DNA of 28,706 nucleotides from Aureococcus anophagefferens. Taxonomy: Eukaryota; Sar; Pelagophyceae; Pelagomonadales; Pelagomonadaceae. Positions 14,633-23,237 of the stretch are shown piece by piece. A model generated the notes under the pieces. That model searched no databases. It saw nothing but the letters and a program-made list of their open reading frames with translations, and was not told the DNA's origin. A program made the translations under genes and the position numbers. How positions within the stretch are numbered: position 1 is the first letter of the stretch; every line of letters starts with the position of its first letter. Where the stretch lies: positions 78,925-107,630 of the forward strand of contig NW_008705593.1 in NCBI RefSeq assembly GCF_000186865.1, in the 5' to 3' direction.

Positions 14633-16478
14633 ATGCGAGGCACGGGTGCTGTTTTCGTGTTCCTCGTGCTCATGAGCTCGGCCTCGGGAGGAGCTGTGAA
14701 GCGAGCGCTACCTGCTCTGCCGCGCCAAGACGAGCGGTCCGTCCCCGACGGCGTCGCGGGCGTCTCCGGCGAGGGGCCCGGCCCCTCGAAGAAGCAGTGC
14801 GGCCCGACGACGCGCTCCGCGACGCGCGACGCGCGCGACGCGCCCGCGGCGCCCGCGAGCGTCGACGACGTCGCGGCCGGCGACAGCGACGAGGAGGAGC
14901 TTCCGGAGCTAGACCTGCTCGCGCGCCTGTCCACGGTGCAGCGCGCGCGCCTCGAGGCGCTCCAGGGCGACGGCGGGGTCACGATCTGGTCGTTCGCGTA
15001 CGCCGTCGGCTACAAAGCCAGCGCGGCGGCCGTAGGCCGGATCCGCGCGATGCTCCGCGCGGTCTGCTACGACGACGGCGACGACGACGCGGCGATTGCG
15101 TCGTTGGCCGCGGACATCGGTCTCGAGTGCGACCTCAAGGTCCGCACGCGCAAGGCGACGCGCGAGATGATCGACGCGCTGATTAAAATCTGGTCCCGCG
15201 TCCTCACGCTCGGCGGCGATACGGTCCTGCCGCGGGCACTGCGCTGGGCCCTGGCCGTCGTCATGCTCGACAAGATCGACCTCGCGGGCGAGGAGGTCGA
15301 CGGCGAGCCGCAGCTCGTCGGCCTCCTCCGCGTCCTCGCGGCCGCGGGCATCGTCGAGCAGGACCCGGACGACGCGTCGGTCATCGGCCCCGGCCCCGCG
15401 TGGCGCGAGTACGCCGGCGAGCTCAACGGCAACGCGCGGCTGCCGCAACTCGCGGACTTCGTCGGGATTCTGATGGAGATGCGGCTGCTCCGGGGCGTCC
15501 CCTGCCCGGGCTGCCTCTGCGCGTCGTGCCACCAGGGCGTGAACGACGTGATGACGCTCGTCGCGAGGCTCCCGGCCATCAAGGCCGCGTTCCCGGAGTT
15601 GGGCTTCAAGAGCGAGGCGGAGATCCTCAAGGCCCACGGCGTGCCCGCGACCTACTCCTACGAGCCCGCGGACTCGGAGAAGTACCCGACCATGCCCCTC
15701 AACGTGCTCTCGTTCGTCACGCAGCGGAAGATCTTCGGCGAGGTCGCGAGCGGCGCGCGGCCGCGGATCGGCGTGAAGATCATGGACTCGGCCACGGGCA
15801 AGTTCGACGGCAAGGTCTGGGTCCTCACGGCCGCCGACGTGCGCAACTGTTCCTCGCGCAAGCACGACGGCTACTCGGCGGAGGTGCTCGACCTCTTCGC
15901 CGCGGCCGCCTACAACGCGACGGGCGTCCGCTACGAGCTCCGCGAGGGCGTCAAGAAGGGCGGCGTGTACACAATGAATGTGGGCGTCGGGCCGTCGACC
16001 CGCGCCGTCCGAACGTTCTTCCAGCCGCGGATCAAGCTCTACTCGGACCGCAACGACACGATCTCGGGGACCGTCGTCCTCGGGACGGAGTTCAAGATCG
16101 TCGAGCTCGACGACGACGGCGAGGAGGGCGCGACGCTGCTCGAGAAGGGCGTCGTCCCCAAGCCGACGGCCGAGGCCATCGCCGGCGCCAAGGCCGCCTT
16201 CGCGCGCGACGCGGCCGCGCTGCGCAAGGCGCGGGGCCTGCCCACCGCGGAGGAGAAGGAGCGCGCGCGCGCCGCGAAGAAGGCGAAGAAGCCCAAGGCC
16301 GCGAAGCCCAAGGCCGCGAAGCCCAAGGCCGCGAAGGCGAAGCGCAAGGCCGCGAAGCCCAAGGCCGCGCCGGTCGCGCCGACGGTCATCCACGTCCCGC
16401 CGCCGCCGCCTCCGACGCGGGAGGAGCGCCGCGCGGCCGTCGAGGCGCTCCGCGCGGAGAAGGCCGCCGCCGCCGCCA
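14633..16478 (+). CDS. Unknown protein with CxxCxCxxC cluster and Lys/Ala/Pro-rich region (3' end lost in gap)
   Basis: The ATG at 14633 opens a frame that enters the N run at 16479 after 615 codons; the upstream extension has only a TTG start. A second in-frame ATG at 14672 would remove the hydrophobic MRGTGAVFVFLVL start, which looks like a short signal peptide. The ~570-residue body is mixed alpha/beta and unfamiliar. One Cys cluster, Cys291-x2-Cys294-x-Cys296-x2-Cys299-His300 (CPGCLCASCH), could bind zinc. At about 548-582 there is a run of KPKAA units (AKKPKAAKPKAAK), then a PPPPPP stretch and a charged helix. The H1-like basic region parallels that of the gene at 4787, which is also divergent from a copy of the duplicated module. 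I assign no function. Confidence 0.65.
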
Positions 16479-17449
16479 NNNNNNNNNNNNNNNNNNNNNN
16501 NNNNNNNNNNNNNNNNNNNNNNNNNNNNNNNNNNNNNNNNNNNNNNNNNNNNNNNNNNNNNNNNNNNNNNNNNNNNNNNNNNNNNNNNNNNNNNNNNNNN
16601 NNNNNNNNNNNNNNNNNNNNNNNNNNNNNNNNNNNNNNNNNNNNNNNNNNNNNNNNNNNNNNNNNNNNNNNNNNNNNNNNNNNNNNNNNNNNNNNNNNNN
16701 NNNNNNNNNNNNNNNNNNNNNNNNNNNNNNNNNNNNNNNNNNNNNNNNNNNNNNNNNNNNNNNNNNNNNNNNNNNNNNNNNNNNNNNNNNNNNNNNNNNN
16801 NNNNNNNNNNNNNNNNNNNNNNNNNNNNNNNNNNNNNNNNNNNNNNNNNNNNNNNNNNNNNNNNNNNNNNNNNNNNNNNNNNNNNNNNNNNNNNNNNNNN
16901 NNNNNNNNNNNNNNNNNNNNNNNNNNNNNNNNNNNNNNNNNNNNNNNNNNNNNNNNNNNNNNNNNNNNNNNNNNNNNNNNNNNNNNNNNNNNNNNNNNNN
17001 NNNNNNNNNNNNNNNNNNNNNNNNNNNNNNNNNNNNNNNNNNNNNNNNNNNNNNNNNNNNNNNNNNNNNNNNNNNNNNNNNNNNNNNNNNNNNNNNNNNN
17101 NNNNNNNNNNNNNNNNNNNNNNNNNNNNNNNNNNNNNNNNNNNNNNNNNNNNNNNNNNNNNNNNNNNNNNNNNNNNNNNNNNNNNNNNNNNNNNNNNNNN
17201 NNNNNNNNNNNNNNNNNNNNNNNNNNNNNNNNNNNNNNNNNNNNNNNNNNNNNNNNNNNNNNNNNNNNNNNNNNNNNNNNNNNNNNNNNNNNNNNNNNNN
17301 NNNNNNNNNNNNNNNNNNNNNNNNNNNNNNNNNNNNNNNNNNNNNNNNNNNNNNNNNNNNNNNNNNNNNNNNNNNNNNNNNNNNNNNNNNNNNNNNNNNN
17401 NNNNNNNNNNNNNNNNNNNNNNNNNNNNNNNNNNNNNNNNNNNNNNNNN
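16479..17449. other. Assembly gap (971 Ns)
   Basis: Unknown sequence. A plus-strand gene enters it from the left and a minus-strand gene from the right, so at least two 3' ends are missing. Any frame reported across it is meaningless. The flanking coding repeats may have caused the assembly break. Confidence 0.99.
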
Positions 17450-17650
17450 ACACGCGACGCCGAAGATGGCGTGAACGACGTACGCGCCCGCGGCCCGCGA
17501 CAGGCCCTTCTGGCCCCGGAGATCCTCGATGAGGTCGTTGATCTCCTGCGTGAACTCCTTGGAAATGTCGCTCTCCTCGCGCCCGAGGCGCGCCAACGCG
17601 TCGTTGACGCGCATGTTCACTTGCATCTCCGCGGCCTTCTCGCGCGCCAT
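17450..17650 (-). CDS. N-terminal fragment of an unknown helical protein (3' end lost in gap)
   Basis: From the ATG at 17650, 67 codons read MAREKAAEMQVNMRVNDALA, then a helical stretch (DISKEFTQEINDLIEDL) and GAYVVHAIFGVAC before the gap. The mix of charged and hydrophobic residues and the several Met, Gln, Asn, Phe and Ile residues look like real protein rather than chance frame. I recognise no family. The start could also lie on an upstream exon. Confidence 0.5.
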
Positions 17651-18220
17651 CACTTCAAGAGCTTGCTCTCCGTGATCAGTGTGGGATGGTTCTCTCTCCG
17701 AGCTCCTGAAAGGTGCGAACTTCCAGGCGACCCGACCCGGTCGAGACCCAGCCTCGGCCCACGCGACCTTTCAGGTCACCTGTCAGGTGCCTACTTAGAC
17801 GTCGGCGGCGTCCAGCTAGAGGCTCTCGGGACCTTTCAGGTAACTTTCAGGTCCTGTCTGGTGTCGGGCGAGACGCCCCCTCGGACCTACCAGGTCGCGC
17901 CGCGTCTCCTGAAAGGTCGCGTCGCGACCTAAAAGAACGGCGACTCGAAAGGTCGGTTTCGTCAGATCGGCAGCGACCTGAAAGGTCGGCGACTAAAAAG
18001 GTTTCGCCAGGCAGGCCCGGGGACGGCTCCTTGAGGGCACGTTGCCCCGCTGCAAGAAGCCCGTGCGGCCTTCAAGATGCCGCATTACGACCGGCCCCAC
18101 CTACCAGAACAAACGCGTCTCACTAGCTAGACCCGGCGAGTCAGATTCCTAAATGAGCGACGACGCGGAGGCCTACGTGGAAGGCCAGTGGTCGTGATCT
18201 TAATACTTCTTCGTGACTAC
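17651..18220. other. Intergenic region with palindromic motif cluster
   Basis: This 570-bp stretch separates the fragment starting at 17650 from the zinc-finger gene ending at 18221. It holds the ACCT-N3-AGGT cluster described separately (17704-17986). From about 18000 to 18220 I see nothing distinct. Open frames crossing it are rich in Arg, Pro and Ser and look non-coding. Confidence 0.5.
17704..17986. promoter_or_regulatory. Cluster of eight ACCT-N3-AGGT palindromic sites
   Basis: Perfect ACCTTTCAGGT or its reverse complement occurs at 17766, 17831 and 17976. ACCTGTCAGGT lies at 17778 and ACCTACCAGGT at 17885. Ten-of-eleven matches lie at 17704, 17842 and 17907, with weaker ones near 17945 and 17994. 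The half-sites ACCT and AGGT always lie three bases apart, as expected for a dimeric DNA-binding protein. Two pairs (17766/17778, 17831/17842) are nearly back to back. The cluster is upstream of the minus-strand start at 17650. A decayed tandem repeat is the alternative. Confidence 0.55.
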
Positions 18221-19384
18221 CTAGGCGACGGTGAGCTCGATGATCTGGCGGTAGCCGAAGAGCTGGTGGCGGTAGTTCGTGGGCTGGCTCGTGGTGAAGC
18301 CCGCGCCTCGCGAGAGAAGACCTAACGACACTAGGCCGTTGGTCTTCTCCCGCGTGTCGACGTCGATGTAGTGGGGCGCCCCGGAGCCCGACGAGCCGAG
18401 GCCCTCCTTGGCGATGCCGACGATCGCGAAGACGTTGTTGGCCGCCGCCGGCGTGATGACGCGGCCGACGACGATGGCGGAGTTGTCGCGGCAGCCCGCG
18501 AAGTGGCCGCCGCCGCAGCAGGCGCGCAGCGTGGCCATGGAGAAGCGGTGCGCGCTGACGAAGAAGACCTCGTTGAAGACGATGGGGACCCAGGCGCTCG
18601 GGTTGCGCAGGGCGTAGTCCGTGAGGACGAAGCCCGTGCCCTGGTCGTAGACGGCGCCGGGCCGCATCTGGCTGGAGAGGACGAGGATCTTGGAGCCGCC
18701 GAAGTCGAAGTCGGCGCCCGCGGCGCCCGGGGAGCGGCGCAGGGCCATGTCGATGTCGGTCTCGAGGCCGATGACGGGCGACCCGCCGGGGCCCAGGACG
18801 TGGACGACGACGGTCCCCGACACGGGCGCGCTGGGCAGCGACAGCGAGGGCACCTCGGACGACGGCGCCGCCGCCTCCTCCTCGTCGGACGACGGCGACG
18901 CGAGGTCGACGACCTGCGGCGTCGCGACGACGACGGGCGGCGGCGGCGTCGCGACGACGACGGGCGCGCCGGCCGCGGCGTTGAGCTCCGGCGCGACGAC
19001 GCGCGCGACCTTGGCCGGCCGCTCGCCCGAGCCGGGCGACGATGGCGCGCTCGGCGCCGGCGACGACGACAGGGCGGCGACTTGCGGCGGCGGCAGGGCC
19101 GGCGCGGCGGCGACTTGCGGCGGCGGCAGGGCCGACGTGGCAGCAGCTGGCGGCGAGGGGAGGGCCGGCGTGGCAGTGTTGCTCGAGTCCTTTGGTGTAT
19201 CGCAGATGGCACACGCGAGAAAGAATGCCTCGTGGGGCAGGTGCTTGTACGTGCACGTACCGCAGACCCACATTGGCTGGTATGGTCGTCGTCGCTGGCG
19301 GATCGATCCCGCTCCTGTCTCGAGCTCCTCCGTGGCCTCCAGGGCAAAGCTGAACCTACGCTGGCTTTCGATTGCCGGGGGCAT
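18221..19384 (-). CDS. RanBP2-type zinc-finger protein with uncharacterised C-terminal domain
   Basis: The protein has 387 residues from the ATG at 19384. A single RanBP2/NZF-type finger lies at residues 38-65 (Trp39, Cys41, Cys44, Cys58, Cys61; WVCGTCTYKHLP). Such fingers bind ubiquitin or single-stranded RNA. Residues ~66-210 are a low-complexity Ala/Pro/Ser linker with two copies of an 11-residue ALPPPQVAA-type unit (33-bp period near 19074-19135) and an acidic patch (SSDEEE). The last ~175 residues (from VVVHVLGPGGSPVIGLETDI) are compact, with a Cys/Gly-rich motif RACCGGGHFAGCRDNSAIVV, and look like a conserved globular domain I cannot name. The gene is divergent from eIF3b, with 340 bp between starts. 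Confidence 0.75.
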   Translation of the reverse strand: MPPAIESQRRFSFALEATEELETGAGSIRQRRRPYQPMWVCGTCTYKHLPHEAFFLACAICDTPKDSSNTATPALPSPPAAATSALPPPQVAAAPALPPPQVAALSSSPAPSAPSSPGSGERPAKVARVVAPELNAAAGAPVVVATPPPPVVVATPQVVDLASPSSDEEEAAAPSSEVPSLSLPSAPVSGTVVVHVLGPGGSPVIGLETDIDMALRRSPGAAGADFDFGGSKILVLSSQMRPGAVYDQGTGFVLTDYALRNPSAWVPIVFNEVFFVSAHRFSMATLRACCGGGHFAGCRDNSAIVVGRVITPAAANNVFAIVGIAKEGLGSSGSGAPHYIDVDTREKTNGLVSLGLLSRGAGFTTSQPTNYRHQLFGYRQIIELTVA

Positions 19385-19724
19385 GGCCGCGTGACGGTCG
19401 CCGCGACGCTGGCGATCTACCCAGCCTTTAGTTTGGTGCCTCGCGCGGCCCATCCGTCCGAGGGCGCCGTGAATCGACGCGTTTCGTGCCGCAGCAGACG
19501 TCGTCACCTCATGCAGTCGGGTGAAAGCTCCGGCGGGACGAGCCACCGCGCCGGCGGCCGGACGGGCCGCCGCTGATAGCGGCGCGAAGACCGCCTGCGC
19601 CCGAGCCGCGCTCGGAAGCATGGTCCAGCGGAGCGCATCGCGCCGGTGCGCTCCAGATTTACCCCCCGCTGAGGCCGCCGTCGAGCCGCATCGGCTCGCC
19701 CTTTTCATCCTGTCGATCGCCGCA
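19385..19724. promoter_or_regulatory. Divergent intergenic region between the zinc-finger gene and eIF3b
   Basis: This is 340 bp between start codons facing away from each other and presumably contains both promoters and 5' UTRs. An ATG at 19620 is in frame with the eIF3b start and would add 35 residues (MVQRSASRRCAPDLPP...). I see no TATA box or clear repeat. Confidence 0.45.
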
Positions 19725-21886
19725 ATGGTGCGCACTCCCTCCTTCGACGACCTCCCGCCGGAGGTGCGCGAGTACCTCAGCGATGACGAAGGTGCGTCCA
19801 GCACTGGCGCCCGCGCGCGCGCGAAAAAAGGAAGGCCGACGACGACCGCGCCCGCTCCGCAGGCGACGAGTTCAGCTACCCCGACTACAAGGACGACTGG
19901 GGGAACGTCATCGTCGTGGACAACCTGCCCAAGATCCCCATGGCCAAGTACGCGAAGCTCGAGGGCGTGCTGAAGCGCATCTTCGCGCAGACGGGCACCA
20001 TCGCGCGCCTCGTCATGCCGTCGGAGAACGAGAAGACGCTCGGCGTCGCGCTCGTCGAGTTCGCGTCGGCGGAGGAGGCCGTCAAGGCCATCCGGCTCAC
20101 GGACGGCTACGCGCTGGACAAGAGCCACGTCTTCAAGGTCAACGCCTACGCGGACCTGGCGACGCTCGACGGCCTCGCGGCGGCGTACGCGCCGGAGCCG
20201 AAGGCGCCGTTCGTCGAGCGGCTCAACCCGAACTCGTGGCTCGGCGACCAGCTCCACCGGGACCAGTTCGCCATCCGCTACAACAACGAGACGGAGATCA
20301 AGTGGTGCGAGCGCAACGCGCCCCCCACGCTCGACTACGGCGGCGAGCGCGAGAAGGAGGGCGGCCTCTACTGGTGCGAGATGTACGTCAAGTGGTCGCC
20401 CCAGGGCAGCGTGCTCGCAACGTTCCACAACAAGGGCATCGCGCTCTGGGGCGACGCGGCCTTCTCGAAGCAGGGCCGCTTCGCCCACGACGGCGTGAAG
20501 AAGCTCGAGTTCAGTCCGCGCGAGGCGTACATGGTCACGTCGAACGAGATCCCCGGCGACAAGCGGGGCTGCATCTTCTGGGACCTGCGGACGCGCACGG
20601 AGCTGCGGAGCTTCGAGGTGTCCATGCTCCCGGCGCCGCCGCCGGCGCTCCTCCGGCCCGACGAGGACCCGGGGCCGCCGCGCTTCGAACCCTCCCACTT
20701 CCAGTGGAGCCACGACGACGGCTACGCCGCGCGCCGCGGCAAGGACAAGGCCGGCGGCGACGTCATCACGGTCTACGAGCTCCCGGCCATGACGCTCCTG
20801 GGCAAGAAGTCGCTGCGGGCCGACGGCGTCCGCGACTTCCAGTGGAGCCCGACGGCGTCCTGCCTCGCGTACTGGGCGCCCGAGCAGGGCAACGCGCCCG
20901 CGCGCGTGACGCTCGTGGAGCTGCCGTCGCGCAAGGAGCTCCGCCAGAAGAATTTGGTGAACGTGTCGGACTGCAAGCTCTACTGGCACCCCGAGGGCCG
21001 CTACCTCTGCGTCAAGGTCGTCCGCCACACGAAGAGCAAAAAGACGCTCTTCCACAGTTTCGAGCTCTTCCGCGCGGACAAGGAGCTCGTGCCCGTGGAG
21101 ATGCTCGAGATGAAGGACACGGTCCACGCCTTCGCCTGGGAGCCGTCGGGCCACCGCTTCGCGGTCATCCACGGCGACGGCGCGAAGCCGTCCGTGTCGT
21201 TCCACTCCATGCTCGGCAAGGACGGCCGGCCCGAGCTCACGCACCTCGTCACGCTCGAGAACCGGTCCTGCAACTCCATCCACTGGAGCCCCATGGGCAC
21301 GCAGGTCGTCCTCGCGGGCACGGGCGACGCCTTCAACGGCGCGCTCGAGTTCTACGACTGCGACGCCAAGTGGTCGAAGCACGTCGAGCACTACCGCGCG
21401 AACGCGGTCGAGTGGGACCCGTCCGGGCGCATCGTCGCCACGGGCGTGCTCCAGCCCCTCGAGGGCGCCTTCTTCAAGTTCCAGATGGACAACGGCTACA
21501 AGCTCTGGACCTTCCAGGGCAGCGTCTACCACGAGGTCGCCTACGAGAACTTCTACCAGTTCGCGTGGCGCCCGCGGCCCCGGTCCCTCCTCACGCCGGA
21601 CCAGAAGAAGGCCATCGTCAAGAACCTGCGCAAGTACGAGCGCCGCTTCGCCCACGAGGACAAGCTCAAGGACCTCGCGCGCCAGCGCGAGGCGACGACG
21701 GAGAAGCGCGCGATGCGCCGCGCGATCCGCGACCTCATCAAGCTCCGCGCCAAGCAGTACGACGCCACGGCCGCCGAGCGGACGAAGATGCGCAACGGCG
21801 TCGACGCCGACGCGGCGGACCTCTACCACGTCACGACGCGCACCATGGAGAGCGTCGTCGCGTCCAAGGAGGAGGTCATGGGCTAG
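19725..21886 (+). CDS. EIF3B: Eukaryotic translation initiation factor 3 subunit b (eIF3b/PRT1)
   Basis: Two exons (19725-19791 and 19863-21886) encode 696 residues. eIF3b is a core scaffold of the eIF3 complex on the 40S ribosomal subunit. The acidic start (FDDLPPEVREYLSDDEGDEF) is followed by an RRM at about 35-115 (VIVVDNLPKIP, later GVALVEFASAEEAVKAI). The beta-propeller region follows, with WSPQGSVLATFHNKGIALWG, FSPREAYMVTSNE, FQWSPTASCLAYW, HWSPMGTQVVLAG and VEWDPSGRIVATG as typical blades. The C-terminus is a charged helix (LRKYERRFAHEDKLKDLARQ), the usual site of contact with other eIF3 subunits. The start at 19725 sits in a good context (GCAATGG). The length is close to that of other eIF3b proteins. 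The gene is convergent with the carrier gene, 112 bp apart. Confidence 0.95.
19792..19862 (+). other. 71-bp GT-AG intron in eIF3b
   Basis: The donor GTGCGT follows GAAG at 19791, and the acceptor CCGCAG ends at 19862. Phase-1 joining turns SDDE plus GDEFSYPDYKDDW into one reading frame leading into the RRM. Without splicing the two frames do not connect. The intron contains a short (CG)n run and an A-rich patch. Confidence 0.88.
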
Positions 21887-21998
21887 GCCGGGCGTCGCGC
21901 GCCCCGTGCCTAACGTCCCTGAGACCTCGGAGTAGAGGTCGCCGCGGGCCACCGGACACCTACGCGTTACGCGACCGCCGCGACCGCGTCGCCTCCCC

Positions 21999-22817
21999 CT
22001 AGTCCTGGAAGTGGTGCGGGAAGAAGACGGGGCTCATGAGCATGCGGCACTGGTCGAAGAGGAAGACCTCGATGATCATGCGGCCCGTGCGCCAGGACCA
22101 GCCGCTGAAGAAGCGCCTGACGCCCTGCTCCTTGAGGAGCTTCGCCGCGGTGTCGAGGACGCCGCGGTACTTGGCGCCGGCCACGTCGCCCTGCTGGTTC
22201 GTCTTGATCGTGTCCATGGGGTGGGTCGAGGTCGCGACGACGACGCCGCAGCCGACGGCGGCGATGACGTTCGCCGACGCCTCGTCCTGGCCCCGCGCGA
22301 GGAGGCCGCGCTTGATCACGGGGCCCATGCCCAGCATGCCCGCGGTGAAGATGCCCTCCCGGCCGCACGACATGGCGAGGCCCCGGCCGAAGAGGCCGGC
22401 GACGCCGGCCTCGGCGACGACCTTGGCGGGCGTCGCGAGGAGCGACGTGCCGAAGCGCTGCTGCTGGATGAGCACGAGCTCCATCGGCGCGCACGCGAAG
22501 CCGCTCAGCGCGCCGCCGATGAGGCCCGCGCCGACGAGCTCGCCGTCGCTGAGCTTGCGGGGCACGCCGCCCGTGAAGAGGCCCTGGCACGTCGCCGTGA
22601 GGGGCAGCTGCAGCCCGGAGAGCACCGACATGTTCACCATCGACATGCCCGTGCCGCGGTAGAGCACCTTCGGGTTCAGCGTCAGCGGCATGCCCTGCTG
22701 CGACGCGTTCTTGCAGTAGAGCATCCACTGCGTCAGCGACACGTCGACGACGCCCGTCGCGAGGCCCACGGCGAGGTTCTCCGTCTCGTTGAGGCGCTGC
22801 AGCCGCGGGTCGGACAT
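21999..22817 (-). CDS. Mitochondrial carrier family (SLC25-like) protein, divergent
   Basis: The protein has 272 residues from the ATG at 22817. These carriers move metabolites across the inner mitochondrial membrane using three repeats of two helices, each with a P-x-[DE]-x-x-[KR] signature. The third repeat is canonical (Pro200-Met-Asp202-Thr-Ile-Lys205, then QGD and YRGVLDTAAKLLKEQGVRRFFSGW). The second is altered (Pro111-Met-Glu113-Leu-Val-Leu116, missing the basic residue). The first is barely recognisable (VVDVSLTQ at 23-30). LFGRGLAMSCGREGIFTAG around 142-160 is the even-numbered-helix pattern. The substrate cannot be assigned, and loss of salt-bridge residues in two repeats suggests an unusual transport mode. 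The family is clear from the repeat structure. Confidence 0.85.
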   Translation of the reverse strand: MSDPRLQRLNETENLAVGLATGVVDVSLTQWMLYCKNASQQGMPLTLNPKVLYRGTGMSMVNMSVLSGLQLPLTATCQGLFTGGVPRKLSDGELVGAGLIGGALSGFACAPMELVLIQQQRFGTSLLATPAKVVAEAGVAGLFGRGLAMSCGREGIFTAGMLGMGPVIKRGLLARGQDEASANVIAAVGCGVVVATSTHPMDTIKTNQQGDVAGAKYRGVLDTAAKLLKEQGVRRFFSGWSWRTGRMIIEVFLFDQCRMLMSPVFFPHHFQD

Positions 22818-23237
22818 GGTCGCCGGGTGCCGCCGCGGTCGCGGTGTCTCGGGCGTCGAGGTCGCGCGGCGACGTCGAGGCCTGCGATTGCACGGGTCGG
22901 CGCGGCGCTGCAGGTGCTGTGTGCGAGGATCGGGGGGCGGCGCGCACGGCCACAGTAAGTTCAGTATGAGCGTCGGCGTCGGCCTCGAGTTTCTCCAAGC
23001 GTGTGCAACTTGCGTAGTTGATCTTTATTAATCGAGCGGCACTCGGCAGCCCGTCGTCCATCCAGTCCACTTTCGCGCGGCGACGATGGTCAGCGGCCGC
23101 GAGGCCCTCTCTCTCTAGCGCATTAGGCGACACACCCCGCCTACGCGCCTACCTTGGGCGGGCGCGGCACTGGGGCCCTCTAGCTGTTCATCTCTCCTAG
23201 CCTCGGGGCCGCCCCCGTCGCCGCTTCGCTTCGAACC
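22818..23237. other. Divergent intergenic region, carrier gene and glycosyltransferase gene
   Basis: This 420-bp spacer separates two outward-facing starts. The part at about 22955-23040 is AT-richer, with TTATTAATCG at 23026-23035, and is the best candidate for promoter sequence. A minus-strand frame here (SAARLIKINYASCTRLEKLEA) has a different register from the carrier and could be a 5' exon or chance. A short upstream ORF is listed separately. Confidence 0.4.
23086..23118 (+). other. Upstream ORF with the same first codons as the main gene
   Basis: ATG at 23086 opens a 10-codon frame, MVSGREALSL, ending at TAG 23116-23118. Its first 15 bases are identical to the first 15 bases of the main ORF at 23238 (MVSGR). 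If transcribed in the same mRNA it would act as a short upstream ORF. The match could also come from a small local duplication. Confidence 0.35.

Noticed and set aside
14633..14700. Secretory signal peptide on the CxxCxCxxC protein
   Set aside because: The hydrophobic start is short, a second ATG follows at 14672, and the rest of the protein is basic and H1-like, which argues against secretion. Left open.
14909..17653. Frames spanning the N run on both strands
   Set aside because: The apparent continuity comes only from Ns. I annotated the parts on either side of the gap separately.
17713..18126. 137-codon plus-strand frame over the palindrome cluster
   Set aside because: It is an Arg/Pro/Ser-rich translation without pattern; the repeated ACCT-N3-AGGT motif explains the recurring residues.
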